From: Ochotona curzoniae | Taxonomy: Eukaryota > Chordata > Mammalia > Lagomorpha > Ochotonidae | Direction of reading: 5' to 3' | Assembly (NCBI RefSeq): GCF_017591425.1 | Contig: NW_024466459.1 | Location: 2,728,001-2,792,000 of the forward strand | DNA length: 64,000 bases | Shown: piece by piece, positions 22,258 to 34,366 of the stretch | How the letters are laid out: every line of letters starts with the position of its first letter | How positions within the stretch are numbered: position 1 is the first letter of the stretch | The notes under the pieces: model-generated | Told to the model about the DNA's origin: nothing | The model's database searches: none | What the model saw: the letters and a program-made list of their open reading frames with translations, nothing else | Made by a program: the position numbers and the translations under genes

Positions 22258-22273
22258 GGTTGCTGTAGCAACC
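22258..22273. promoter_or_regulatory. Palindromic X-box-like motif
   Basis: 'ggttgctgtagcaacc' is two 7-bp inverted arms around a 2-bp spacer. The right half (AGCAAC) fits the RFX half-site, and the left (GTTGCT) differs by one base from consensus. It lies in a SINE-free stretch about 12.5 kb upstream of CACNG4. Confidence 0.45.
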
Positions 22274-23009
22274 GGTCCTCATTCTCCTCAGAAGGAAAAC
22301 ATAGAAAGAAGAGGAAGAAAAAAAGTCAGCCAACTCCTGGGCTCGGGAGAAGCAGCTGTCCAAATAGAATTACAGGACACGGTTGCGAAGCATGCTGCTT
22401 GCCTGGGTGTGGGCACCGGGCTGTCTTGCTGGGTTTGATTCACCATGTCCACTGCCTTCTTGGCTGGCTGCCGTGGGTGGTGGAGTGGTTGACAAACCTG
22501 ACAGACAATACCAGTGCCACCTGTCACTCTGTTGATTGTACAGCAGCTCCTGGATGAAAACGGTCCTGGAAACTCATTCTTTAGGGAGACCCTCTGCTAG
22601 ATCCTTCTGGAATGAGTAATCGGCTTTGAATAGACACGCCTTGTGAATTTTTTTTTTGTCTATATATGGTTTCATGAGTGGAGGCCGCCCACCTGTGCCA
22701 GGGGAGTTCACAGAAGGAATCAGAGCAGGGAGTGAAGCTGCTCTGGGAATTCTCAGCTGCATGGTTGGGGTTCATGAGGGATGCAGCCCACTTCTGGGGG
22801 TGGAGAGCAGCAGAGGGGTGCGCAGGCTGCACTTCAGGGGTCTGCTGATGTGCACTGGCCTCAGAGTGAGCGCCCAGCCTCAGCAAAGGACCTGGGATTC
22901 TACAGGAACGCCTTTGACGTGATCAGTGACCACGTCTGAGAGCGCAGGAGCGGCAGGGAAGCTTGGTGGTGTGGGAGGACTGTGGGTTCAGTTCACTCCC
23001 CTTGTGGAT
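22274..23009. other. Intergenic, no gene recognised
   Basis: No repeat or gene is identified with confidence. Confidence 0.5.
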
Positions 23010-23255
23010 TTTTAAAGTATTTCAATTAGTTGCTTATTTTATTGGTTTGAAAGGGTGGAGGGAGAAAGAGAGATCTTACATCTTCTGGTTTACTCCCCAA
23101 ATGCATGCAACAACCAAGACTTGACCCAAGTACTTTCCATCGCCTGCAACCTTCCAGGTTGCACATCAACATGAAGTGGGGATTGGGGCAGAGCCAAGCA
23201 CTGCATGTGGGTTGTGGGCATTCCAAGCAGCATCTTAACCCCTGTCCAGCGTGCA
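23010..23255 (-). repeat. C-SINE, reverse orientation, diverged
   Basis: 'attggtttgaaagggtggag', 'gagagatcttacatcttctg', 'gtttactccccaaatgcatg' and the head 'ccaagcagcatcttaacccc' are present. The internal body is shortened. Confidence 0.7.
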
Positions 23256-23269
23256 TTTACCAAATCTTC

Positions 23270-23405
23270 TCTGTGGCAAACAGAAGATGAGGCTACATTG
23301 AAGAATTTATGGAAAATGGGATTAAGATCCAAGCTTATTTTGGTGGAAATCAGTTTTGAAATCTGTGTATAAGAGGTATCTTCCAAGAGTTCATGGAAAA
23401 AAATG
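23270..23405. repeat. LINE-like interspersed fragment ('gttcatggaa' type)
   Basis: 'agaatttatggaaaatggga', 'gcttattttggtggaaatca' and 'agttcatggaaaaaaatgtc' match a family I recall as common in lagomorph and other genomes, probably an L1 3' end. Related pieces occur at 30.04, 38.39, 40.81 and 59.23 kb. The family assignment is uncertain. Confidence 0.4.
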
Positions 23406-23409
23406 TCTG

Positions 23410-25840
23410 TTCTGAAAAACAAAACAAAACAAAATACAACTATCCATGGAGTTTTAAGCATTTTGGGGAGGGGATGCCAAGATAAACATGCCTGTTAACT
23501 CTGTTTTCTATTCACGACCCTTGTAGCGGACCCCTCTGGGATGCCCACATCCGGCTCTCCGGCACCTGTGACTGCTGGGATAAGCAGGAGTTGGACCTGC
23601 ATGTGGAACTGAGGTTGTTAATCAGCTGACTCAAAGACGAGAAGTGTGGTGGCTAAAGTTGTTATTTCATTGACTGGATTAAGAGAACCAAGGAAGCCCT
23701 GGTCCCCGGGGTCTCTGTGAGGATGCTCCAGGGGAGACTGACCTGGGTGGGGGCAGAACTTCCTTCCAGCCATGTAAGTGGCATCATTGATCAGCCAGGG
23801 ACTCCATCACACAGCTCAGGCAGAGGACAGAGCATTCCTCCACCTCCTTCCTGGAGCTCCAGCACTCTCTCTTACCTTTGGACATCAGCCCTCCAGGCAC
23901 TCTCACCTTGGAACTTTAGGACCTACCTCAGCTGTGCACCAGTTCTCAGACTGATGCCCAGGGTCTGAGAGTCAAACCATGAGCTTTGCTAGTTCTAAAA
24001 TGTCTGGACTCAGGCTGAGCCATGTGACTGGCACCCGGGGCTTCCAGGAAATAGGTAGCTGTCTTGGAACTGCTTGGCCTCCAGAGGTACGTGAACCCTC
24101 CCTCTGGGGACCCACTGGTATGCAGCTGTCTCCTGGTGCTCCATTTGTTCTACCTTTTAGGAGAGTGCTGACCAACACTAGATTGTCCTGGATTACCTAG
24201 GCTGACTCGTGTGCCATCACAGGAGCCTTTCAAAGAGGAAGGAGGCAGGCAAGGTGCTTGAGGGATGCCATGTGAGCAGGACTTGACCCACTGTGACTGA
24301 GGGCTGAGAGAGGTGGAATTCAGGCAGATTCTAGAAGCTAGAGAGGGCAGAGGCAGAGGGGCTCCCCACAAGCCTCTGGGAAGGACCCAGCCCTGCCAGT
24401 GCTTGGGTTTAGCCTAGTGAGGCTCAGGTCTTGAATGAGACAAGTGTGAAGGTGAAGTTGTGCTGCATTAAGCCACATGTGTGTAGTTGTTTGACCCAGC
24501 AATGGCAAGACTTTGTGATCCGTTGTCCCAGTACAAGGTTTTGGGAAACCTACCAAGTCTGGCAGGCCCATACGCTCAGTGGGAGGTGGTTATGGGTTCT
24601 GGGGGCTGTAACAAGGGGAGACATTCCAGAGCCAGAAGTTGAAGACACCTGGGGGTTTTGGGGAAAGTACATGTTTGGTTGTCACCACCGTTTCCTGGCT
24701 TGCCACTCCTGAAATCCTTGGCCTCTCCTGTGTGATCAATGCTTTTCTGTATGTTAATGAGGTGACTGGTGGCTGGGGGCTCCCAGGTGGCTGCAGACCC
24801 CTGGACTGGTGCCCAGAAAGACCCCTGGGAAGGGTCAGAGTTAGGACTGGCACTCTGTCACTCTGCAGCCCTTGGAAGTGGAGAGGAGCTGAATGTTGAG
24901 TTGAATGCCAATGGCCAGTGAGACAATCTGTCTTGTCTGTATTTTGAAACTTCCTTGAAAACCCAAAAGGTTCAGGTTCTCAGGGCTTGAGGAAAGCTGA
25001 ACTCCCAGCAATTCCTGGACAGAGAAGCCTGTGTCTTTTCACACCTCACCTCCTGGATGCTTACCTCCTGTAGTCTTTGCAAGGGGCTTGCTAAGAAGTT
25101 GGCAAGCAGAAGCATTCTCCTTGAGTTCTTCTTGAGCCAATGCATGGAAGCCTGCCTAACGGCCAGGCCGGCAGAAGCTAGGGCCGGTGGAGCTTTAGAC
25201 TGGCACAGAAGTAGCTTGCAAGAGGGCCATCTTATGGGCCAGGTGCCGCCTCCAGGTGTTCAACAGCAGGTCTGCGCTGGAGGTGCAGGAACCCTGCCCA
25301 TGGCATTCTTGCCTGGTGGCTGGAAGTGATAGCAGTGTTTGGGGTGGTGAGAGGATGAGAGAGCCTGAGTTTGCTATTCTTGCATTTTTGGGGTTGGGCT
25401 GGAAGGATTGGCTGGTGACAGAGGGTCAGGGACAGGGGAATGGAAGGCAGCAGTGCGGGGAGGGGCAGTACGGGGAAGGACAGTAGATGCACGTCAGCTG
25501 GCACCTCTCAGGCTGGGCACTGGCCAGGTCTCCACGGGGGTCTCCAGCTGCAGACTGACATGTTTTGATCCACCTGCCCAGGGCAATCAGAGTGGAGCGT
25601 ATCAAGAATGATGCTGAATGAATGGAAATAAAGGCCCCTGCATGCAGCAGTGGCTAGGATGGGCCACCCTGCCCTGAGGCCCTCCTCCAGAGGTTACCTT
25701 GGGTCTCCATCCATCTCTCCTTCCTCTTCTCCAGGTGGCAGAGCTTCCTCCCTGCTCCCCACTCCAATCCTTCATTTTTTTCCCCCCAAGCAGCAAGGAC
25801 ACCAAGACAAAACGGCAGCTGGGAAGCCAAGGGCGCTGGG
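23410..25840. other. Intergenic, no gene recognised
   Basis: This is the start of a 7-kb stretch (to 30.3 kb) without any recognisable C-SINE. No convincing exon, RNA or repeat is seen here. Confidence 0.5.
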
Positions 25841-25844
25841 GCCA

Positions 25845-25925
25845 TCATCTTCTCATAAATCCAGCGTAAACCGTAATAATTGATTCATGAGCAGATAATT
25901 GCCATTATTTTCTAATAGAAATAAA
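25845..25925. promoter_or_regulatory. AT-rich homeodomain-rich element, candidate enhancer
   Basis: Within 80 bp there are several TAAT/ATTA cores ('gtaataattgattcatgagc', 'gataattgccattattttct') in an otherwise GC-moderate single-copy region. The dense homeodomain cores and SINE-free surroundings resemble conserved non-coding elements. Conservation cannot be tested here. Confidence 0.35.
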
Positions 25926-26574
25926 AGCAAGAACGAACGCTGTGTGCACGATGGATCAGGGAGCTGGGAGGAAGAGAAGCGTTTAATTAATTCCTGGAGC
26001 CTGCTGAGAAAGCAAGCCCTGTGGACTTGGCGGCTGCCTGGGGTCTGCACGGCAGGGGCACATTCCCTGCCCCCTCCATCCCAACCTTCCAGGGAGCTGC
26101 ACTCTAGGAGGCCACCTAGGGAGCTGAGGTGAGGGCCAGGGACCCCAGAGATCAGTCCCGCAGGATGCAGCCTGCTGGGGCTGCTCTGGGTTCTCAGGAT
26201 GGCTCTGGTTTACCACGTGACATCTGGGAGAGCTGATGGGGCAGGAGGTGACGGCCAGTCCAGACTTTCAGCAGAAATGCCTGTTCTCCACTCAAGACAT
26301 CCTCTCCCCAGTACATGGGGAGGCAGGGCCAGCAGAGCAGGTGGATTTGGAGGAGGAGCCCAAGGCCCTTCCTGCTATGTTACTACCAGCTCACCTTGCT
26401 GGATCCTGCCTTTGCCCTTCCTTTTCCAGTTCGCTTGGCTTCTCATGCTGATCATACTGGCAATAACATTTTGTTTAGAAAAAAAAAAAGTACCTTTCCC
26501 ATCCCCAGGTACTAAAAAGCACCTGCTCTGTAAACTGGATCTTACAGAATTCTCTAAAAAACCACCCCCTCACC

Positions 26575-26665
26575 CCACCATGCTGTGCTCCCATTTTACA
26601 GATGGAAAACCTGAGGCTGAGAGGAGTAGCCACTTCCCTCCTGACTTGCAGGCCATGGCACAGTC
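26575..26665 (-). repeat. MIR-type fragment
   Basis: 'ctcccattttacagatggaa', 'acctgaggctgagaggagta' and the following 'gacttgcaggccatggcaca' are MIR-like in reverse orientation. Confidence 0.65.
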
Positions 26666-28049
26666 AGATTCACATCTGGTTGTTGGGCCTATTGAGCTGT
26701 TCTTCACCCTCCATGCTGCTGGCCACCAGCCCAGCCTCGGCATGCCCCCACTCGCCGGGGAGTGAGATCGCTCCATCTGAGAGGGGAGGTTGTAGCTTGG
26801 GGAGACCACTTTGAGAAGTCGCCTCCTCCAGCTGCCTTCAGAGCTGGATTGCCTCCCAGCCAGACCTGCTTCTTATGTCACGGTATGGTTGCCAAATAGA
26901 ACAAAATGCAGATGAAAGGGCTGGAGCATCTCCTGGCTCCAGGAGGTCCCCTCTGCACTCCTGTCTCCATCTGGCACCTATGTCTCTCACCTGCCCCCTC
27001 TCGCATCAGGACCAGGAAACACAAATGTTCAATGATTGGGCCCTGCTGCCAGCGAAGCTGAAGCACTCATCTCTGGCAGGGTGTTGAATGAAGGATGCAG
27101 AGGCAAGATTCTAGCCTGCCTCCCCAGAGCAAACAGGTGACAAGTGTGCGGGGCTCACAGGGTCCCAGAGAAGCGGTTCTTGCGGCAGGCTGGGAAGGCA
27201 GAGGGCAGCTCTCAGAGGAGAGGACGCTGCTGGGCCAGGAGAGCAGCATGAGCAGACACCTGCTGGTGGGAGGCAGAGGAGTCTTCGGCTCGGCAGGTGC
27301 AGGTGGGAGGCAGGGGAGAAAGTTGAGGCTGGAGCAGAGAGAGAGTCAAGGGTTGAGTGGCAAAGGAGTTAGCACATCTTTTGTGAAAAGCCAGGGCACA
27401 TCCGTGGGAGAACCTGAAAGCAAGGGACTAAGCAACGTGAATCAGGCCTTTTCAGAAAGACCAAAACCACAACAGCACCAAGTAGTATCCCAAAGGCTCC
27501 TCTTGGGGAATTGTAGGTGTGTGTGGGCAGGTGCAGAGGACAGGGGAGCAGGGACAGCCAGAGAGATCTGTGAAAATGAAGCCAACAAGGTGACAGATGA
27601 AGGAAAGCAGCAGTCGGTTCCCCAGGCCCCTTCCCAGCTGTCTGGGCCCCCAGCACACACTGTGGTCCTTATGTTCTTGGCTGCTCTTGCACCCTCATGG
27701 GTACCTCCCTTAGAATCACGCAAGCACCACCCGGTGTGTGGTCCCTGTGACTGGCATGCAGAGCCTGGCATGGCCTCTGCAGCTGCTGGCATCTCAGGGG
27801 GTTTAATGCCTCAGAGAATTGCCTGCTGACATATGATGAGACCTAGATGAGCATTGTCTCTGCGGCTGCTATGGAGGGGACATGGGGACTGCAGTTAATA
27901 ACTCTGCTTTGATCTGATGGCTTTCACATCCCCAAGGGGAGGCACACACAAAGCCAGAGGCAAGAGTCATGTGGCAGGCAATAGCCACTTGTAAGAAAAC
28001 AGACACACACACAGCGGGCAAAGAAAATGAATGTTCTGTGAGCAGCTCT
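26666..28049. other. Intergenic, no gene recognised
   Basis: Nothing that can be named. It contains long open frames without splice or homology support. Confidence 0.45.
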
Positions 28050-28118
28050 CCTCCAAAGGAAACTAATTGATTCCAATATTCATTTTACTGGGGCCCATAA
28101 TTCTTTATTACGCCTTCC
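28050..28118. promoter_or_regulatory. AT-rich candidate enhancer
   Basis: 'aaactaattgattccaatat', then 'cattttactggggcccataa' and 'ttctttattacgcc', form a compact AT-rich patch with homeodomain-type TAATTGATT and CATAATTC cores in the SINE-free stretch. Function is inferred only. Confidence 0.3.
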
Positions 28119-30019
28119 TTTACGATGTGGGAGGCTTTTGAGTTGAGCCTCAGTGGAACAGGAGAGCTGTGTATTCCACACAACCATTGTTCATTCACAG
28201 CAGGACGAATGGAGCTTGCATCGGCTGGGGGACTAGCAGCCCTTGTCCTGTCTCTTTTCTTTTCCCAACAAAGGGAGGCAGAGGATCTGGCAGGGGGGAG
28301 CTGGGAGTTGAACCCCATGTTAGTTCCAGGCACCTTTCTGCTGGCATTCCCAGACAAGCAGGGACACCACGCACTGCAGGTGGCAGGTGGTGCGAGATGA
28401 ACCGCCTTTCAGAAGGGACTCAGCTCTGGGTGTCCTCCCAGAGCCTGCTGGGCAGAGTTCCAGAAAGCTGGGACATGAGACAGGTTTTCAAAGACTTGGG
28501 TCACCGCAGTTCCGCCTTCCTGGGAACACACAAAAGAGCCGCCCCTCCCCGCAGCTGCTGGCACAGGTTCCCCAATGCACGGCCTCATTCATTCACTCAC
28601 TCATTCACTCTCTTACCTTACACACATTTATCAAGTCCCCGCAGCACGGCAGGCACCAGGGAGATGGAGGGGACCAGCAGTCATGGTGTTAAGAGAGGAA
28701 GAAGAAAGCCAGCAAATGAAAGAGCTTGGTGCAGATGGACATGGGGCGGGGCAGTGCATGGGGGAGATCCAAAAGGGAGCTCATGGGATGGGTTATGGTA
28801 GGTGCAATACGCAAAGGCTTGGGCTTTGAGAGTGCAATGAGCTGGGGAACTGTTGGTGGCTCTTCATGACTGTGGTGGAAGTCCAAGGGCGGCAGAGTAG
28901 TAACCTTGGGCCTAGCTGTGCCCTTTCCCCCTGGCAGAACCCAGCCCTCTTTGTCCTTGGGCTGCTTGATGGCGGGAGCCTTGAACCCCTCAATCCCGTG
29001 CACATGCTTGGAGTCCCCTTGCAAGTATCAGAACATCTGGGTCACACTGGCCCTTGTGTGATAGGTCACTTTTCTGACATTCGATGGCTCGACTGTCCCT
29101 GCTCAGTTGGCTTTGTTGAGTCTGTGATTGTACTGGACACGGTGCTTGTTGCCGCTTTGACTTTTGCAGAGTTCATGGTCAAAAGGACTCCTTCAGAAGA
29201 TCTTCCTTGGAGATGTGAGGAAACCTGCCAGCCTGGGTGGTCACGGCAGGATAAGTGCCTCTTCAAGTTCTCAGCGGCAGCCGGTTGTGGACTTCTTTGG
29301 TGTGTTGCCAGTGCTGCTGCACTTCCGGTGCATCAATCCCCCAGGGCAATGTGGGTTTCTGCTGGTCTGGCCCCTGTAGTAGTTGTGTCACTTCTGCATG
29401 TGACAGCTGCCCATCTCCCCACTCCCAGGGGGCTGGCTGTGGATCCAGGAGCCTTGTCCTCTGCTGGCCAGGCAGCAGGGGACTCTGAAGTTGACCAGAA
29501 GCTATAGTTCCCTCCTGGCACTGTGTGCTGAGGCAGATGTGCTGGGGGTGGGGGGGTGGGGTGGGGAGGCAGGTGCTCTGCCTACCTTCTGCTTCCTATA
29601 CCACGTCTGTGTCTGAGTTCTGTGGTTATGTGAGCGCCTCTAGCCCATGAATTTCCTGCAATGCAGGTGGGCAGGCCTTCACTGTGCAGCCTTAATAACC
29701 CAATGGGAGGAAGCAGGGCTGCTAATTTCAGAGTGGGAGGGTGACTTGGAGACCATCGGTGCCAGCCCTTTCATCCTGCAGCTGAAAGCAGCAGCCTGGA
29801 GAGGGGCCCTGAGTGGCAGGAGGCAGAGTGCTTGCTATGAGTCAGCCATTTGCTGAGCAGCCCCCAGCACTCAACAACCCAGCATCCGGCTCGCCTTCCT
29901 CTGGGAGGGACAGGAAGCTGGGGCACACCAGTGAGTGGGGAGCCACTTCCTCGGCCTCACACAGGCTCTGAATACGTGCATGAAGGAAGCTGGTCCTGGA
30001 GCCTTCCTGACCCCATCTC
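28119..30019. other. Intergenic, no gene recognised
   Basis: A CATT/CACT-rich piece near 28585-28680 is probably an ancient LINE remnant ('cacatttatcaagtccccgc', 'ggcaccagggagatg'). A plus-strand frame is open from 28866 to 29507 (213 codons) but has no recognised domain and no exon signals, so it is not called as a gene. Confidence 0.4.
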
Positions 30020-30175
30020 CACTTCTTGCTTTTCTGAAGATGTGCGTTTTCATAAAGTTCATGGAAATGCGTTGGCTGAAAAAGGTGAGCATGAGTTCTC
30101 TCTCTCTCTCTTTTTGGCACTAAAATAAAAACATATCTTTCCATTGCATTTTTAAGAAACGTTTTGAAACATCCC
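30020..30175. repeat. LINE-like fragment ('gttcatggaa' type)
   Basis: 'cataaagttcatggaaatgc', a (TC)n patch, 'ggcactaaaataaaaacata' and 'tttccattgcatttttaag' are similar in wording to the pieces at 23.3 and 38.4 kb. Confidence 0.4.
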
Positions 30176-30339
30176 TGATGTAGATGAGAAGACTGGTCCT
30201 GGGGCGCTGGGATCCTGCACAGCCTGTGACCAGTGCTGCCGTGGACTGTGTAGCCCCTGAGGCCATAGTAGATATCTATGCTTCCTCCCTCTCCACTCCC
30301 CCTACCTTCTTTCTGTGAGTTGAACAGGCCCTTGCTGTT

Positions 30340-30600
30340 GTCTTTTGTTTTTAATCTGAGAGGGAAAGAGCAAGCTGACTTACTCCCCAAATGCTTGCTG
30401 TGGCCCCTACTTGGGGCCAAAGCCAAGAGAAGGAGATCACACAGATCCCCCATGGGCAGGTGGCCAGGATCCAACCATTTGGCAGCTGCTGCATCCCCAG
30501 GAGTGTGGCATGGATCTGGGATGGGGAGCAGAGCTGGGAATCAAACCCAGACCCTGGGGTACAGGATGTTAGCATCTACATAGTGAGTGGAACCACCTGC
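30340..30600 (-). repeat. C-SINE, reverse orientation
   Basis: 'gttttta', 'gcaagctgacttactcccca', 'gatcccccatgggcaggtgg' and the head region 'ggtacaggatgttagcatct' are visible. Confidence 0.75.
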
Positions 30601-31919
30601 CTGCTCCCCTACCTGCCACCCGAGAGCTGTGCCTGAAGACCTGCTGGGCATGCAGGCAGTTCAGGCATCCAGAGCCAGTCACAAGGGCCCCTCTGTCACC
30701 ACAGTCAAGGGGTCTTGTCTATCAGCAGAGAGGGCGGGCACCCAAAAGGGATGGAATGCAGACGGTGTGTGTCCCAGAGCTCTGGCAAGTTGATCACAGA
30801 TCCTTGGTCAATGACACGGCCTGGACAGCCCCACCAGGGTCCCCATCTGTGCCGCCATGCCCTGGGGACAGGTGCCGTGGGCCAGTATGGAGGTGGCTGG
30901 GCTGTGCAGGTACAGGAACCACACAGTTCTGCCTATGTTCTGCTGAGGGGAGGGTCCGCACATCAGGGCCAGGTTTCCTCCCCATTGTGGCTAGTGGAGC
31001 CATCCCTCAGCCCAGGGAGCCAGAGTCCCTCTCAGGGACAGCAGAAGAGCATGACCCCCTTGGGAGCAGGACTGCTGAGGGGTAAGCCCTAGGACTACAG
31101 GGCACGTGGCCCAGTTGCACCTTCCCAGGCAGAGTAGCAGAGCTGGGCAGCTTATTCTCCTGGTGGTCCTGTCTCTGGGCAGTGGGAGGATTTCCTATTC
31201 ATTTCCCCACATGGCCATCCACCACCTGATATTTTGGGGGAGATGGCAACAGGAAGTGTAATACACAAGGCAGGTCTCAACTCCCAGGGCACTGAGTCTA
31301 ACAGATGCAGGGAGACCAACAGGGAAGATGTTCCCTGCGCAGAAAATAACGGCAAGGAGCTGGACACCAGGGCAAGCACCCCTGGACAGGGGACTTTGAA
31401 CCTGGCCTCTGAGGTCAGGGGGGATTTGTGTGGTTGAGCAAGTCAAGGTGGTGGGAGGCGGAGCGGACAGAGAGAAACCCTAATGGAGCACAGGTCAATG
31501 ATGAATGGTCAAGATTGGCACCTGCAAAGCAGGGGCCGGGAGCATCAACCATCACTGCTCTCTATGCACAGGGCATCGGTGCCAGGATTCCCCACAGATA
31601 GCAAAATCCTCAGGTGTTCAAGGCCTGTCCTCCTAGGTACTCTAAATCATCTCCAGATTCCTTCTAATAACGAATGCGATGTAAATGCTATGTAAATAGT
31701 TTTAGTACACACAGTGGAGGGAATTACAAGAAATGAACCTCTATACATGCTTGATAGGGAAGCCATTTTTTCCTCCAAATATTTTTGATCTGAGATTAAC
31801 CAAGGGTAGCCCAGAGGTGCAGGAGGCCAGCAGTGACTGTCCTAGGTGTTGAGAGAGAAGGCTTGCTGGTCAGGTGGAGGGATTCCTATTGGATGCTGAG
31901 AGCAACAGAAACAATTTGC
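30601..31919. other. Intergenic, no gene recognised
   Basis: I see no gene, RNA or clear repeat. Confidence 0.5.
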
Positions 31920-32220
31920 ATCTTTAACAAATTCTAATTTATTTGAAAGAGAGAGCAAGCGAGAAGTCCTATTCACTGGTTCATGCCTCAAAATGCTTAC
32001 AGCGGCTGGAGCTGGGCCAGGAGCACGCCAGCAGCCAGGGGCTCCATTCCAGCCTTCTAGAGGTGTGGCATAGACCCAAGTACGTGGACCATCATTTGCT
32101 GCCCACCAGGCTGTGCCTGAGCAGGAAGCTGGAATCAGAAGGCCAAGTCCTGCCTCAAACCCAGGTGCCTGGATGCAGAATGGGGCGACGCAAGCAACAT
32201 TTAACTGCTACACCATATAC
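31920..32220 (-). repeat. C-SINE, reverse orientation
   Basis: 'ttctaatttatttgaaagag', 'agtcctattcactggttcat', 'cagcggctggagctgggcca' and the head 'aagcaacatttaactgctac' are in order. Confidence 0.8.
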
Positions 32221-32779
32221 CTGTCCACACCTTTGAAGCAGAGGAGTAGCAGGGGCCATTCTCAGCAGAGGGGAAAGGCTCTGGGTCCTGCTTGGAGCTG
32301 GACTTGCTGGGGCCAGGCTGGAGGCAGGGAGGCTGCGATCACAGCTCCGAGGAGGCATGGAGGTGGTGATGGGGAGATGAAAGGCAGCAGGTGGATTCAC
32401 ATGCTATTTTGGAGGTAGAATCAACAGGTGGCAGAAGGAGAGGAGACATGTTTAATTAAATGCTGCTTTCTAGGGATGGGGGGGCAGCTAATCCTCTCTT
32501 GGGATCCCCTAGTTGCTTTGGGTGATATAAGTCAGGATCCTAGTGCCCTGTTCACGGTCCTGAGCTCTCAGCAGTGCTCTCCATCACCCCTCCAATGCTC
32601 CTTCTGGAAGCCTTGGCTTGCCTGGGAGCACAAGGCCACAGCTGGCAGCTAAGCTGGACACCTCTCAGGGATGTCCTTGGTCCTTGCCATGGGGATGGCT
32701 TGACTGGGAAATGATAGAAGTCACAAGGAGATGCCCTCTCCTGCCCATGAAGGAAGCAGCAGAAGGTGCAGTAAACAGA

Positions 32780-33009
32780 CATGAAAGATCTGGAGCCCTC
32801 GTGCATGGCCAGTATGGATGTAGACCAGTTCAGCCAGGCTGTAAAACAATGTGCAGCGCCTCAAAGGGCAAACACAGAGCTGCCGCCGCATCGCAAGAGA
32901 ATTAGTCACAACAGCCAGCAGGTGGAAGCACCAAGATCTACCCATGAAGGAACGGATAAATAGACTCTGGCATATCAAGACTGTAGCATGTTATTCTGCC
33001 TTAGCAAGG
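32780..33009 (+). repeat. Old L1 LINE fragment, left part
   Basis: 'agtcacaacagccagcaggt' followed by 'ggaagcaccaagatctaccc', 'gaaggaacggataaatagac' and 'atgttattctgcctta' is the well-known order near the end of L1 ORF2 and its 3' UTR ('cacaatagccaagatatgga', 'ggataaagaaaatgtgg', 'tattattcagcc'). A C-SINE interrupts it at 33010. Confidence 0.6.
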
Positions 33010-33312
33010 CATGGTCAGACTTTTGGCCCAGTGGCTAAGGTGCCAGTTGAGGCACCAGGTCCTGCAGCACAGTATCTGGACTTGATTCCAGATCCAGCTT
33101 GCAAATGGTGCAGAGCCAGGGAGGCAGCAATGATGCTTAAGTACTTGGGTCCCTGCACCAAGGTAGGACACCAACATCAACTCTGCTGCTCAGCTCCAAC
33201 CTGGCGCATCCCTTAGGGAGTGAACCAGTGCACCGGAGCCCTCCCTGCTGACCTGTTCCTTTCTCTATTTGTGTCTCTGCTGCTCAAAGAAATTAGCACT
33301 TTAAAAAAACAT
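33010..33312 (+). repeat. C-SINE nested in old L1
   Basis: Head 'cagtggctaaggtgccagtt', body 'gatgcttaagtacttgggtc', the 'agggagtgaaccagtgcacc' line and an A-rich tail ('ctttaaaaaaac'). It splits the flanking L1, so it is the younger insertion. Confidence 0.75.
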
Positions 33313-33640
33313 AGAGAGAAGGTGTGAGAGAGTGGTACTCGCTACACATGGCTGAGCCACGATGGCCTTGTGCTGGGCAGAGGTGGGGCAAGGCACACTC
33401 AGGGCCATCCTTCCAGGGACAAGTGTAAGAGACCATCAAAGTCCCATACAAAGGGATGAGAGTGGACATATAGGACGTGAGAGTGGCTGACGACCATGGG
33501 GTTGCAGTCATACAAGAGGACACGGTCTGCAGGTGGAGGGTGGTGGAGGCCACACAGTAGAAGGAATGTTCTGAATGAGAGCCACCCACGGTGCCCAAAA
33601 CAACAGCTAAGTCACTAAACGCTGCATTGTGTGTGCTTTA
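33313..33640 (+). repeat. Old L1 LINE fragment, right part (probable)
   Basis: This is the continuation expected after the nested SINE. The wording is weak ('cataggacgtgagagtggct', 'agaaggaatgttctgaatga'), and the end is set by an A-rich run near 33655. Confidence 0.35.
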
Positions 33641-34075
33641 ACACACTTTAGAGGAAAAAAAAATCAAGTGTAATCAAGAGATCGGGGGAGAAGAAAACTT
33701 GCGACTTCTTGGTGTTGAGAATGTGCGGCCATTGGCACAGCTTCTTGGCAGTCAGTCATTATTTCCAACGAAAAGGAAAGATTGTGAGGGAAGTATGTGG
33801 GAAGACTTCCTGGTCTCTCCCATCTTGCTCCTGGCACAGCCCTACTCCACGGCTGCTGCCAGTGCAGTGGGAAAAGGCTGCAATTGCTTTTCTATCTCCC
33901 TAAAGCTCGTCTTTGCCTGTACCGGGAGATGCAAATAGAGATGTCGGTTTTCCTCTGGCTTTGGTAGAAAAGCAGCACATTCATACGCTATTCTGGTCTT
34001 TGTTCACTAACGGTTTACAAATCCTCCCAATGCCACACACAGAAGCCTCCTTCTCCTCATCCTTTTCTTCTTCTT

Positions 34076-34366
34076 TGACATTTATTTTCATTGGAAAGCC
34101 AGCAGAGAGATCTCCCCTCTGCTGGTTCACTCCCCAAATGGCTGCAATGGTTGGAGCTGTGCCGGTATGAAGCCAGGAGCTTGCAACTTCTGGGTCTCCC
34201 ACGGGGGTGCTGGAGCCCAAGGCCTCAGGCCACCTTCCATTGATTTCCCAGGTTCATTAGCAGGGTGCTGGATTAGAAGCGGAGCAGCTGGGACTCGAGC
34301 TGGTGCCCATCTGAGATGCTGCTATTGCAGGAGGTGGCTTAACATGCTGAGCCACAGTGCCAGCCC
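34076..34366 (-). repeat. C-SINE, reverse, near full length
   Basis: 'gacatttattttcattggaa', 'ctctgctggttcactcccca', 'tgaagccaggagcttgcaac', 'gctggattagaagcggagca' and the head 'gctgagccacagtgccagcc' are all present. Confidence 0.9.

Noticed and set aside
27095..27829. 244-codon plus-strand open frame
   Set aside because: No homology recognised and low-information composition. Likely chance.
28866..29507. 213-codon plus-strand open frame
   Set aside because: No recognised domain, no splice sites or promoter, no poly(A) signal. Length alone is not enough.
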